This document shows positions 29,213 through 37,684 of a stretch of DNA of 64,000 nt, piece by piece. Below the pieces are notes generated by a model. That model searched no databases, was not told the origin of the DNA, and was given only the letters and a program-made list of their open reading frames with translations. Every line of letters starts with the position of its first letter. Positions within the stretch are counted from its first letter, which is position 1. The position numbers and the translations under genes were made by a program. This DNA is from Pelomonas sp. Root1237. Lineage in GTDB: Bacteria > Pseudomonadota > Gammaproteobacteria > Burkholderiales > Burkholderiaceae_C. Location of the stretch: positions 124,001 through 188,000 of the forward strand of contig NZ_LMDK01000022.1 of the NCBI RefSeq assembly GCF_001425055.1, read 5' to 3'.

Positions 29213-31086
29213 TTCGCCTCCAACAGTTCCCACCGCTCCATCAGCACCAGCAGCTCGGCATCGATGTCGGCGGCGCGGTCGGTCACCTCGGCGATGCGGG
29301 TCGCGCCCTGCGCGTACAGCTCGCTACCGGCGATCAACGCGTTCAGCTGCGTCTGCTCGGCCTCCAGCGCGGCGATCTGCTTGGGGATCTCGTCGAGCTC
29401 GCGCTGCTCCTTGTAGCTGAGCTTGCGCTTGGTCGCGACGACCAACGCGGGCTCGGGCGCGGGCGGCGGTGTCGGAGCAGCCGCGGCCTTGGGTGCGGCC
29501 TGCGCCTGCAAAGCTGCGGCGCGCTTGGATTGCAGCAGCCAATCCTGCACGCTGCCCTCGTACTCGCGCCAGCGCGCGTCGCCTTCATAGACGATGGTGG
29601 ACGTGACGACGTTGTCCAGGAAACGCCGGTCGTGGCTGACGAGGAAGACGGTGCCGTCGTACTCCGCCAGCAGCTCCTCCAGCAGCTCCAGCGTCTCGAT
29701 GTCGAGGTCGTTGGTGGGCTCGTCCAGCACCAGCACATTGGCGGGCCGTGCGAACAGGCGTGCCAGCAGCAGGCGGTTGCGCTCGCCACCGCTCAGCGTT
29801 CGCACCGGCGAGTTGGCGCGTGCCGGCGAAAACAGGAAGTCGCCGAGGTAGCTCTTGACGTGCTTCTTCTGGTTGCCGATCTCGATCCACTCCGAGCCCG
29901 GGCTGATGGTGTCGGCCAGCGTCGCGTCGAGGTTCAGCGTGTCGCGCATCTGGTCGAAGTAGGCGACGCTCAGCCGAGAGCCCAGCCGCACCGTGCCGCT
30001 GTCCGGCGCCAGCTCGCCCAGGATCATCTTCAGCAGCGTCGTCTTGCCGGCGCCGTTGGGGCCGATGAGGCCGACCTTGTCGCCGCGCAGGATGGTGGAC
30101 GTGAAGCCGCGCACGATGGCGCGATCGCCGTAGCTCTTGGACACATCCTCCAGCTCCGCGACGATCTTGCCGCTGGCGCCACCGGTGTCAATGTCCAGCC
30201 GCACCTTGCCCTGCACATCGCGCCGCGCCGCATGGGCCTGGCGCATCACTTCCAGGCGCTGAATGCGCGCGACGGAGCGCGTGCGACGCGCCTCGACGCC
30301 CTTGCGGATCCAGACCTCCTCCTGAGCCAGCAGCTTGTCGAAGCGCGCGTTGAACAGCGCCTCGTTCTCCAGCTCATAGGCCTTGGCGGCCTGGAAGGCA
30401 GCGTAGTTGCCCGGGTAGCCGCGCAGCTGGCCGCGGTCCAGTTCGACGATGCGGTTGGCGACGTTGTCGAGGAAGGCGCGGTCGTGGGTGATCAGCAGCA
30501 GCGAGCCCTTGAAGTCGTTCAGCAGGCCTTCCAGCCAGGTGATGGCGTCCAGGTCCAGGTGGTTGGTAGGCTCGTCCAGCAACAGCACGTCCGGTTGGGC
30601 GACGAGGGCCCGGCCAAGCGCGACGCGCTTCTTCAGGCCACCGGACAGCGTGCTCACCAGGCGCGAACCGTCCAGGCCCAGGCGGTGCAGGGTCTCCTCG
30701 ACGCGCTGCTCCCAGTTCCAGGCGCCGATGTGCTCGATGCGCTCCTGCACCCAGGCCAGGTCATCGTTCTCATCATGGATCTCGTAGCGCTCGCGCAGCG
30801 CCTTGTGCTCGGCCACGCCCTCGCTGATGACGTCGAAGATGGTCGCGTCGCCGCGCAGCTCGGGCTCCTGCGGCACATAGACGTTGGTCAGGCCTTGCTG
30901 CTGCTGCAGCAGGCCGTCGTCGAGCTTCTCGAGGCCAGCCAGGATCTTCAGCAGCGAGGACTTGCCGGTGCCGTTGCGGCCGATGAGGCCGACGCGTTCG
31001 CCGACTTCGAGAGAAAAGCCAGCACCGTCGAGCAGGGCGACGTGGCCGAAAGCGAGGTGGGCGTTGGAGAGGGAGAGGACTGCCAT
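29209..31086 (-). CDS. uup: ABC-F ATPase Uup
   Basis: 625 residues with two ABC domains and no membrane segments. Walker A motifs GRNGTGKSS (near residue 38) and GPNGAGKTT (near 345); signatures LSGGLKKR and LSGGERNR; Walker B VLLLDEPTNHLDLD and VLVLDEPTNDLDIE. The C-terminal 90 residues after a Pro/Ala linker form the coiled coil typical of Uup. ABC-F proteins act on the ribosome; Uup is also linked to precise excision of transposons in E. coli. Stop overlaps the next gene. Confidence 0.93.
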   Translation of the reverse strand: MAVLSLSNAHLAFGHVALLDGAGFSLEVGERVGLIGRNGTGKSSLLKILAGLEKLDDGLLQQQQGLTNVYVPQEPELRGDATIFDVISEGVAEHKALRERYEIHDENDDLAWVQERIEHIGAWNWEQRVEETLHRLGLDGSRLVSTLSGGLKKRVALGRALVAQPDVLLLDEPTNHLDLDAITWLEGLLNDFKGSLLLITHDRAFLDNVANRIVELDRGQLRGYPGNYAAFQAAKAYELENEALFNARFDKLLAQEEVWIRKGVEARRTRSVARIQRLEVMRQAHAARRDVQGKVRLDIDTGGASGKIVAELEDVSKSYGDRAIVRGFTSTILRGDKVGLIGPNGAGKTTLLKMILGELAPDSGTVRLGSRLSVAYFDQMRDTLNLDATLADTISPGSEWIEIGNQKKHVKSYLGDFLFSPARANSPVRTLSGGERNRLLLARLFARPANVLVLDEPTNDLDIETLELLEELLAEYDGTVFLVSHDRRFLDNVVTSTIVYEGDARWREYEGSVQDWLLQSKRAAALQAQAAPKAAAAPTPPPAPEPALVVATKRKLSYKEQRELDEIPKQIAALEAEQTQLNALIAGSELYAQGATRIAEVTDRAADIDAELLVLMERWELLEAK

Positions 31087-31108
31087 CCCTCGATTGTCCC
31101 TCGGCGGT

Positions 31109-32011
31109 TCAAACGGCCCTCAGCGACGGCGTTGCCGACAGATGGCCCAGCACCTGCTCCATGACCGCCGGGTCGTTGAGCAGGCGGCGGTGGCCGAGGT
31201 TCTCGGTCACGTGCAGGCGGCCCGCCGCCAAGCCGGCCAGCAGGGTCTCGCTGCCGGTCAGTGGCGCCGTCAGATCGCCCCGGTCATGCACCAGCAGCGT
31301 CGGCTGGTTCACGCGCACGCCCAGCCAGCCGGGCTCGAAATGCCCCAGCGATGCGCCCTCGCTTTGCTCGATACGGCCGCGCATGCGCGCCGCCAGACCC
31401 TCGCCCGTGCCCATGGCCTGGGCGAACCAGCGCAGGAACTGCCAGGGTGGGGGCGCCAGCGCGATCAGCGCCGCCCGCCGCACCGGCAGGCCACGCGCCA
31501 ATGCGTGGGACAGCGCCATCGCCCCCAGGGAATGCGCGACGACCCCATCCCACGGCCCGAAGCGGGCCGTGACGGCGAACAGCGCCCTCACCCACTGCAG
31601 CAGGTTGCTGCGCCAGCCGCTGCTGCGGCCGTGCGCCGGCAGGTCCAGCAGCACGGGCTCGAAGCCGGCCACCGCCAGCGTGTCGGCCAGCGGCCGCAGC
31701 TGCTGGGCATCGCCGGCCCAGCCATGGGTCAGCAGCACCTTGGGCCGGCCCGGTTCGCCATGCTCGATATCGCTGCGCTGCCAGACGCTGATGTGGCCAC
31801 CTTCGAAGGGCAGTTGCCGCTCCACCCAGGGCCGCGGCACGTCGCGAGAACGGGCCAGCCATTTGGTCGGCATGGGCGTGAAGAACAGGCGCAGCGCCAC
31901 GCGCGCGCCGAGGTCGGGCGACAGGCGATGCAGGCCACGCAACAGCGCCGCGATGCCGCGGGCGGTGGGCGAGGCGTAGAAGGCAGCGGCGGGGTTGTGG
32001 GAGGTGGTCAC
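31109..32011 (-). CDS. Alpha/beta hydrolase
   Basis: 300 residues. Alpha/beta-hydrolase landmarks: oxyanion region LTHGWAGD, nucleophile elbow AHSLGA (Ser near residue 160), acid candidate in LLVHDRGDL, and C-terminal His in NLGHRRLL. Substrate unknown. The start is a GTG at 32011 with GGAG upstream, and a palindrome 15 bp before it matches the one before the tetR gene. uup follows 22 bp downstream. Confidence 0.85.
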   Translation of the reverse strand: MTTSHNPAAAFYASPTARGIAALLRGLHRLSPDLGARVALRLFFTPMPTKWLARSRDVPRPWVERQLPFEGGHISVWQRSDIEHGEPGRPKVLLTHGWAGDAQQLRPLADTLAVAGFEPVLLDLPAHGRSSGWRSNLLQWVRALFAVTARFGPWDGVVAHSLGAMALSHALARGLPVRRAALIALAPPPWQFLRWFAQAMGTGEGLAARMRGRIEQSEGASLGHFEPGWLGVRVNQPTLLVHDRGDLTAPLTGSETLLAGLAAGRLHVTENLGHRRLLNDPAVMEQVLGHLSATPSLRAV

Positions 32012-32025
32012 AGGGGCTCCATATT

Positions 32026-32041
32026 TCGCACGACCGTGCGA
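32026..32041. promoter_or_regulatory. TetR operator before the alpha/beta hydrolase gene
   Basis: Perfect palindrome TCGCACG-AC-CGTGCGA. Its 12-bp centre GCACGACCGTGC recurs exactly at 32701-32712 before the tetR gene, so both genes are probably controlled by that regulator. Confidence 0.75.
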
Positions 32042-32085
32042 CGAAAAGGCAAACGAAGAAGATCAGCGGGCAAAGGCGTCATCGA

Positions 32086-32688
32086 TCAGGGAAGGCAGTC
32101 GTTCAGCAGGCGCTGCCAGGCACGCTCGGCGCGCTCACCGGCACGGGGGTCGCGCAGGAAGCGGGCGTCGTGCAGCAGGATGATGAAGATGGCGTCCATT
32201 TCGAACACCATCTGCTCGGCGTCGAGGTCGGCACGCAGATGGCCCGCTTCAACCGCCTGCAGCACGGTGCGCCGCAGCGTCGCGCGCCAGCGCAGTACAC
32301 CGTCCAGCAGGTGCTCGCGCACCGGGCCCTCGCGGTCGTCATACTCGAAGGCACCGGCCGTGTAGAGGCAGGTCTTGTGGCGGTCGACGTCGCTGGCCCA
32401 GGCCAGCCAGCGGCGCATGACGGTCTGCAGCCGCGGCAGGCCGCGGGCCTCGCTCATGGCGGGCACGAAGACGGTCTGCACAAATCGCCTGTCGAATTCC
32501 AGCAGCACAGCCAGTTGCAGTTGCTCGCGCGAGCCCACGCGCGAAAACACGCCGCTCTTGGACAGGTCCAGCCGCTTGGCCACCTCACCGATGCTGATGC
32601 TCTCCAGCCCCTCGGTCACGGCCATGTCGAGTGCCGCGCCGACGATGGCGGCCAGCGTGATCTCGGCGCGTTCGCTGCGGGTTTCCAT
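32086..32688 (-). CDS. TetR family transcriptional regulator
   Basis: 200 residues. N-terminal helix-turn-helix (about residues 10-57: ILAAIVGAAL-like helix, then ISIGEVAKRLDLSKSGVFSRVGSREQL), and an all-helical ligand domain with the TetR_C-like segment DRHKTCLYTAGAFEYDDREG. It lies downstream of and in the same direction as the hydrolase it probably represses, with matching operators before both. The ligand is unknown. Confidence 0.9.
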   Translation of the reverse strand: METRSERAEITLAAIVGAALDMAVTEGLESISIGEVAKRLDLSKSGVFSRVGSREQLQLAVLLEFDRRFVQTVFVPAMSEARGLPRLQTVMRRWLAWASDVDRHKTCLYTAGAFEYDDREGPVREHLLDGVLRWRATLRRTVLQAVEAGHLRADLDAEQMVFEMDAIFIILLHDARFLRDPRAGERAERAWQRLLNDCLP

Positions 32689-32700
32689 GCCCGCAATTTA

Positions 32701-32712
32701 GCACGACCGTGC
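32701..32712. promoter_or_regulatory. TetR autoregulatory operator
   Basis: Palindrome GCACG-AC-CGTGC, 13 bp upstream of the tetR ATG and just after the dctA stop. Identical to the centre of the operator at 32026-32041. Confidence 0.72.
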
Positions 32713-32721
32713 GGGCCTCCG

Positions 32722-34065
32722 CTAGGGTGCCATGTGCGGGGTCTTCGCGTCCAGCACGGCTTCCGGCTCCTCGGCCTCGGCCGGCGTCTCGTTGTCCAGC
32801 ACAGCCTGCAGTCGAGGCATGTCCAGGTCACCCGTCCACTTGCCCACCACCACCGTGGCGACGCCGTTGCCCACCAGGTTGGTCAGCGCCCGCGCCTCGG
32901 ACATGAAGCGGTCGATGCCCAGGATCAGCGCCAGCCCCTCGACCGGCACATGGCCGACGGCCGACAGCGTGGCTGCCAGCACGATGAAGCCGCTGCCCGT
33001 CACGCCGGCCGCGCCCTTGGAGGTCAGCAGCAGCACGCCCAGCAGCGTCAGTTGCTGCATCAGGGTCATCGGCGTGTCGGTCGCCTGGGCGATGAAGACG
33101 GCCGCCATCGTCAGATAGATGGAGGTGCCGTCGAGGTTGAAGGAATAGCCGGTCGGGATGACGAGGCCGACGGTGGACTTGCGCACGCCGAGGTTCTCGA
33201 GCTTGGCCATCATGCGCGGCAGCACCGATTCGCTGGACGACGTGCCCAGCACGATGAACAGCTCTTCCTTGATGTACTTGATGAACTTCCAGACCGAGAA
33301 GCCATGCAGCTTGGCGATGGTGCCCAGCACGATGAAGATGAAGATCAGGCAGGTGGCGTAGAAGGCACCCATCAGCTTGGCCAGCGAGACCAGCGAGCCC
33401 AGCCCGTACTTGCCGATGGTGAAGGCCATCGCACCGAAGGCGCCAATGGGCGCAAGCTTCATGATCATGCCGACGATGGCGAACAGCACGTGCGAGGTTT
33501 TCTCGATGACGTCGAACACCAGCGTGCCACGCCCGCCGAAGCGGTGCAGCGCAAAGCCGAACAGCAGCGCGAACAGCAGCACCTGCAGCATCTCGCCCTT
33601 GGCGAAGGCGTCCACCACCGTGGTCGGGATGATGGCGAGCAGGAAGTCCACCGTGCCTTGCAGCTTGCCCGGCCCGGTGTACGCGGCAATGCCCTTGGTG
33701 TCCAGCGTCTTGGGGTCCACATGCATGCCGTCGCCCGGCTGCAGCACGTTGACGATGATGAGGCCGACGATCAGCGCGATGGTGGACACGGCCTCGAAGT
33801 ACAGCAGCGCATAGCCGCCGGTCTTGCCGACACGCTTCATGTCCTCCATGCCGGCGATGCCCACCACCACCGTGCAGAAGATGATGGGCGCGATGATCAT
33901 CTTGATCAGCTTGATGAAGCCGTCGCCCAGCGGCTTGAGCGCCTCGCCCGTCTGTGGCCAGAAGTGGCCGATCAGCACGCCGATGAGGATGGCTGTGATG
34001 ACCTGCAGGTACAGCGAACGGTAGAAAGGCTGGCGGCCGGTGGCAGCTTGCATGCGTGTCTCCAT
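32722..34065 (-). CDS. dctA: C4-dicarboxylate:cation symporter DctA
   Basis: 447 residues of the DAACS (glutamate transporter homologue) family, with eight helices and two re-entrant loops. The Ser-rich hairpin [13 protein letters not shown] and the [13 protein letters not shown] motif (TM7, substrate and cation site) are intact. The C-terminal 35 residues are acidic and Pro-rich. It imports succinate, fumarate and malate. The usual DctBD two-component genes are not next to it. The start ATG has a second Met at position 5. Confidence 0.94.
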   Translation of the reverse strand: METRMQAATGRQPFYRSLYLQVITAILIGVLIGHFWPQTGEALKPLGDGFIKLIKMIIAPIIFCTVVVGIAGMEDMKRVGKTGGYALLYFEAVSTIALIVGLIIVNVLQPGDGMHVDPKTLDTKGIAAYTGPGKLQGTVDFLLAIIPTTVVDAFAKGEMLQVLLFALLFGFALHRFGGRGTLVFDVIEKTSHVLFAIVGMIMKLAPIGAFGAMAFTIGKYGLGSLVSLAKLMGAFYATCLIFIFIVLGTIAKLHGFSVWKFIKYIKEELFIVLGTSSSESVLPRMMAKLENLGVRKSTVGLVIPTGYSFNLDGTSIYLTMAAVFIAQATDTPMTLMQQLTLLGVLLLTSKGAAGVTGSGFIVLAATLSAVGHVPVEGLALILGIDRFMSEARALTNLVGNGVATVVVGKWTGDLDMPRLQAVLDNETPAEAEEPEAVLDAKTPHMAP

Positions 34066-34167
34066 CAGTTCTTCGAGCGGAACTGGCTTCGGCGGCAGCT
34101 TAGGTGCGAAGGCCGGCGGCGGCGACTGTGGCTTCCCACAAGAATTGCAAAGCCGGCGCCCAACCCC

Positions 34168-34992
34168 CTAGAACAATTGGCTCGCGTGGTGGCGCAGGTG
34201 GTCGCCCATGAAGCTGGCGATGAAGTAGTAGCCATGGTCGTAGCCGGCATGGCGGCGCAGGGTCAAGGGTTGACCCTTGGCGGCGCAGGCGGCCTCGAAG
34301 GCTTCGGGGTGCAGTTGCTCGGCCAGGAATTTGTCGGCCAGGCCTTGGTCGATGAGGATGCCCTCCGGGTAAGGGGCGCTGGCCTGTGACTGCATCAACG
34401 CGCTGGCGTCGTGGGCAGCCCAGGCGGCCCGGTCCTCGCCGAGATAGCCACTGAAGGCTTTCTGGCCCCAGGGGCATTGCATGGGTGCGGCGATGGGCGC
34501 AAAGGCCGACAGTGACGCGAAGCGGCCGGGATGGCGCAACGCCAGAGTCAGCGCGCCATGGCCTCCCATGGAGTGACCGAACAGGCCGGCGCGCGCGAGC
34601 CCGGTTTCGCGCTGCACCAGCGGCAGCAGCTCTCGCATCAGCCAGCTCTCCATGCGCCAGCGCCGGGCCCAAGGCTCGCGCGTCGCATCGAGATAGAAGC
34701 CCGCGCCGACGCCGAAATCCCAGGCCTCGCTCTCGCCTGCCACGCCGGCACCGCGCGGGCTGGTGTCGGGCGTCAGCAGGGCCAGGCCCAGCTCGGCCGC
34801 CAGCGCCTGCGCGCCGGCCTTGATCGCGAAGGTCTCCTCGTTGCAGGTCAGGCCCGCAAGAAACACCAGCAGCGCCTTGGGCTGCGGCGGCAGGAAGAGC
34901 CCGAAGCGCATGGGCAGGCCAATCTCGGCCGAGTCGTGCTGGTGGAAGCGCTGGATGCCGCCAAAGCAGCGGTGTTCGCTCAGGATCTGCAT
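34168..34992 (-). CDS. fghA: S-formylglutathione hydrolase
   Basis: 274 residues of esterase D type. Nucleophile Ser in [12 protein letters not shown] (near residue 140), the [13 protein letters not shown] oxyanion segment, and the catalytic His in [13 protein letters not shown] near the C-terminus. It hydrolyses S-formylglutathione to formate and glutathione in formaldehyde detoxification. The partner dehydrogenase (frmA/adhC type) is not in the window. The region upstream of its ATG folds into a 9-bp hairpin that overlaps the start. Confidence 0.92.
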   Translation of the reverse strand: MQILSEHRCFGGIQRFHQHDSAEIGLPMRFGLFLPPQPKALLVFLAGLTCNEETFAIKAGAQALAAELGLALLTPDTSPRGAGVAGESEAWDFGVGAGFYLDATREPWARRWRMESWLMRELLPLVQRETGLARAGLFGHSMGGHGALTLALRHPGRFASLSAFAPIAAPMQCPWGQKAFSGYLGEDRAAWAAHDASALMQSQASAPYPEGILIDQGLADKFLAEQLHPEAFEAACAAKGQPLTLRRHAGYDHGYYFIASFMGDHLRHHASQLF

Positions 34993-35040
34993 CAGTGCCC
35001 GCCCGGCCGCCCGAAGGGCACTGACGCCCCCTCGGGGGGC
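34992..35040. repeat. Two palindromes before fghA
   Basis: TCAGTGCCC/GGGCACTGA (34992-35024, 15-base loop) and GCCCCC-TCG-GGGGGC (35026-35040). They fill the gap between the divergent fghA and cca genes and, on the minus strand, place the fghA start codon at the base of a stem. GC-rich palindromes of this style recur in this genome. Confidence 0.6.
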
Positions 35041-35098
35041 AGGAAACGAAGTTGACGTGGGGGCTTCATGCCCACAGTGTGGCCGCAGAATTCGCAGG

Positions 35099-36331
35099 AT
35101 GTCCCAATTCCAGACCTATCTCGTCGGCGGCGCCATCCGCGACCGCCTGCTCGGCCTGCCCGTTAAGGACCATGACTGGGTCGTCGTCGGCGCGTCGCCG
35201 CAGGACTTGGCTGCAGCCGGCTATCTGCCCGTCGGCAAGGACTTCCCCGTCTTCCTGCACCCCGACACGCGCGAGGAAGTGGCCCTGGCCCGCACCGAGC
35301 GCAAGACAGCCGCCGGCTATCACGGCTTCGCCTTCCATGCCGCGCCCGACGTGACGCTGGAGCAGGACCTGGCGCGCCGCGACCTGACGATCAACGCAAT
35401 GGCCCAGGACGAGCAGGGGCGCCTCGTCGACCCCCACGACGGCCAGCGTGACATCCGCGACAAAGTGCTGCGCCATGTGTCGCCCGCCTTTGCCGAGGAC
35501 CCGGTGCGCATCCTGCGCCTGGCCCGCTTTGCGGCGCGCTTTGCGGACTTCACGGTCGCGCCCGAGACCGTCGAGCTGATGCGCGCCATGGTCGCGGCCG
35601 GCGAGGTGGATGCGCTGGTGGCGGAACGCGTCTGGCAGGAGCTGTCGCGCGGCCTGATGGAGAACAAGCCGTCGCGCATGTTCGAGGTGCTGCGCCAGGC
35701 TGGTGCGTTAGCGCGGCTGCTGCCCGAAGTGGAGGCCCTGTTCGGCGTGCCGCAGCCCGAGGCCCACCATCCCGAGGTCGACACCGGCATCCATCTGCTG
35801 ATGGTGCTGGACCAATGCGCCCGGCTGGAGGCGCCGCTGACCGTGCGCTACGCCTGCCTGTGCCACGACCTCGGCAAGGGCACGACGCGCAAGGAGGAGC
35901 TGCCGCGCCACATCGCTCACGAGGTGCGCAGCGAAAAGTTGGCCCGCGAGGTCAGCGCGCGCTGGAAAGTGCCGACCGATTGCCGCGAACTGGCCGAGCT
36001 GGTCGCCCGCGAGCACACCCATGTGCACCAGAGCAGCGCCTTCAGCGCCGAGGCGCGGCTGCGCCTGCTGGAGCGCTGCGACGCCTGGCGCCGGCCCGAA
36101 CGTTTTGCCGAAATGCTGTGGGCCTGCGAATGCGACGCCCGCGGCCGCCTCGGGCTGGAGGACCGCGACTACCCGCAGCGCGAGCGCCTCGCTGCCGACC
36201 TGGCGGCGACGCTGAAGGTCGACCTCGCCGCCGCCAGCGCAGCGGCCATTGCGCGCGGCGCCAAGGGGCCGGACATCGGCCGCGCCGTGCAGCGCGCGCG
36301 GCTGGCGGCGCTCAATGCCAGCGTTAGTTAG
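35099..36331 (+). CDS. cca: tRNA nucleotidyltransferase (CCA-adding enzyme, multifunctional)
   Basis: 410 residues, close to the 412 of E. coli. Class II nucleotidyltransferase head: GGAIRD at 10-15, the metal-binding DHD at 24-26 in [18 protein letters not shown] at 93-100, and the nucleotide-selecting EDPVRILR at 133-140. A C-terminal HD domain has H256-D257 in CLCHDLGKG, which gives the phosphohydrolase activity of the gamma/betaproteobacterial form. It completes and repairs tRNA 3' ends. ATG at 35099; the frame is open upstream but not conserved. Confidence 0.95.
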   Translation: MSQFQTYLVGGAIRDRLLGLPVKDHDWVVVGASPQDLAAAGYLPVGKDFPVFLHPDTREEVALARTERKTAAGYHGFAFHAAPDVTLEQDLARRDLTINAMAQDEQGRLVDPHDGQRDIRDKVLRHVSPAFAEDPVRILRLARFAARFADFTVAPETVELMRAMVAAGEVDALVAERVWQELSRGLMENKPSRMFEVLRQAGALARLLPEVEALFGVPQPEAHHPEVDTGIHLLMVLDQCARLEAPLTVRYACLCHDLGKGTTRKEELPRHIAHEVRSEKLAREVSARWKVPTDCRELAELVAREHTHVHQSSAFSAEARLRLLERCDAWRRPERFAEMLWACECDARGRLGLEDRDYPQRERLAADLAATLKVDLAAASAAAIARGAKGPDIGRAVQRARLAALNASVS

Positions 36332-36346
36332 GGCCCTGTGACGCCC

Positions 36347-36365
36347 AAGCCCGCCTCAGGGCTTT
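36347..36365 (+). terminator. Weak terminator-like hairpin after cca
   Basis: AAGCCC/GGGCTT stem with a six-base loop directly downstream of cca, followed by a single T after the stem and a broken T run (TGCGTTG). Weak by sequence. Confidence 0.4.
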
Positions 36366-36480
36366 GCGTTGCTTCACCGGCGTGAAAGCGATCGCATGGC
36401 TAAAGTCAGTGGTTTTGCTCCCGGCGCCAGGGTCGGCGCCGGAGCGGGCCGTCGAGAAGCAAGTCGAACAGGACGCAATG

Positions 36481-37677
36481 ATGAAGTTGGCATGGGGTAG
36501 CAGCGCTCGGCTGGGCATCTTGGTGGCACTGGGCATGGGGCTGGGCGGTTGCGGCCAGTCCAACAGCCAGACTGCGGCGGCCACGCCGCCCCCGCCCGAA
36601 GTGGGCGTCGTCACCGTCACGCCGGGCCGTGCCGACCTCGCCGCCGAACTGCCCGGTCGGCTGGAGGCCTTCCGCGTCGCCCAGGTGCGCGCCCGCGCCG
36701 CCGGCATCCTGAACAAGCGCCTCTTCACTGAGGGCAGCGACGTCAAGGCCGGCCAGGCCTTGTTCGAGATCGACGCCGCGCCCTACCGCGCCTCCCTCGC
36801 CAGCGCTCAGGCCACGCTCGCACGCGCCGAAGCCAATCTGCTGCAGGCCCAGTCGCTGGCGGACCGCTATGCACCGCTGGCCAAGACCCAGGCCGTCAGC
36901 CAGCAGGAGGCGCTGAGCGCCCAGGCCGCGGCGGGCCAGGCCAAGGCCGACGTGGCCGCCGGCAAGGCCGCCGTGCAGACGGCGCAGATCAACCTCGGCT
37001 ATGCCGCCGTCACCTCGCCCATCTCCGGCCGCATCGGCCGCGCCCTCGTCACTGAGGGTGCGCTGGTGGGCCAGGGCGAGGCCACGCCGCTGGCCATCGT
37101 GCAGCAGATCGACAAGCTCTATGTCAACTTCACGCAGTCGGCCGCCGAGGTGATGCGGCTGCGCCAGGCGCTGGCCGATGGCAAGCTGCAACGTGCGGGC
37201 GGCAAGGACGCCGCACGCGTGCAGGTGCTGCTCGAGGACGGCAGCGTCTACGCCGAGACCGGCAAGCTGCTGTTCTCGGACTTGAGCGTGGACGCCGCCA
37301 CCGGCCAGATCACGCTGCGCGCCGAGCTGCCCAACCCCAAGGGCCTGCTGCTGCCTGGCCTGTATGTGCGCGTGCGCCTGGCCCAGGCCGAGGTGGCCGA
37401 CGCCGTCTGGCTGCCGCAGCAGGCCGTGGCCCGCGGCGCGACGGGCGAGACCGTGCTGGTGGTGGCCGACGACGGCAGCGTCAGCGCGCGGCCCGTGAAG
37501 CTCGGCCCGGCCCAGGGCGGCAACGCGCTGGTGCTGAGCGGCCTGAAGGCCGGCGAGAAGGTCATCGTCGACGGCCTGCAGAAGGCCAAGGCCGGCGGCA
37601 AGGCGCGGCCGGTGCCATGGACCCCCGCGGGCTCGGCACCGGCCGCAGCCCCTGCTTCGGCCGCCTCGAAGGGCTGA
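36481..37677 (+). CDS. RND efflux periplasmic adaptor lipoprotein (AcrA/MexA family)
   Basis: 398 residues. Signal peptide with lipobox LGGC (lipidated C24). Membrane-fusion layout: beta-barrel/lipoyl half (about 45-100, PGRLEAFRVAQVRARAAGIL), coiled-coil hairpin of Ala/Gln/Lys-rich helices (about 100-170), second lipoyl half (VTSPISGRIGRALVTEGALV), then the membrane-proximal domain. It links the inner-membrane pump to the outer-membrane channel encoded next. Tandem ATG codons at 36478 and 36481; the second has better AGGA spacing. Confidence 0.93.
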   Translation: MKLAWGSSARLGILVALGMGLGGCGQSNSQTAAATPPPPEVGVVTVTPGRADLAAELPGRLEAFRVAQVRARAAGILNKRLFTEGSDVKAGQALFEIDAAPYRASLASAQATLARAEANLLQAQSLADRYAPLAKTQAVSQQEALSAQAAAGQAKADVAAGKAAVQTAQINLGYAAVTSPISGRIGRALVTEGALVGQGEATPLAIVQQIDKLYVNFTQSAAEVMRLRQALADGKLQRAGGKDAARVQVLLEDGSVYAETGKLLFSDLSVDAATGQITLRAELPNPKGLLLPGLYVRVRLAQAEVADAVWLPQQAVARGATGETVLVVADDGSVSARPVKLGPAQGGNALVLSGLKAGEKVIVDGLQKAKAGGKARPVPWTPAGSAPAAAPASAASKG

Positions 37678-37684
37678 ACCTCAC

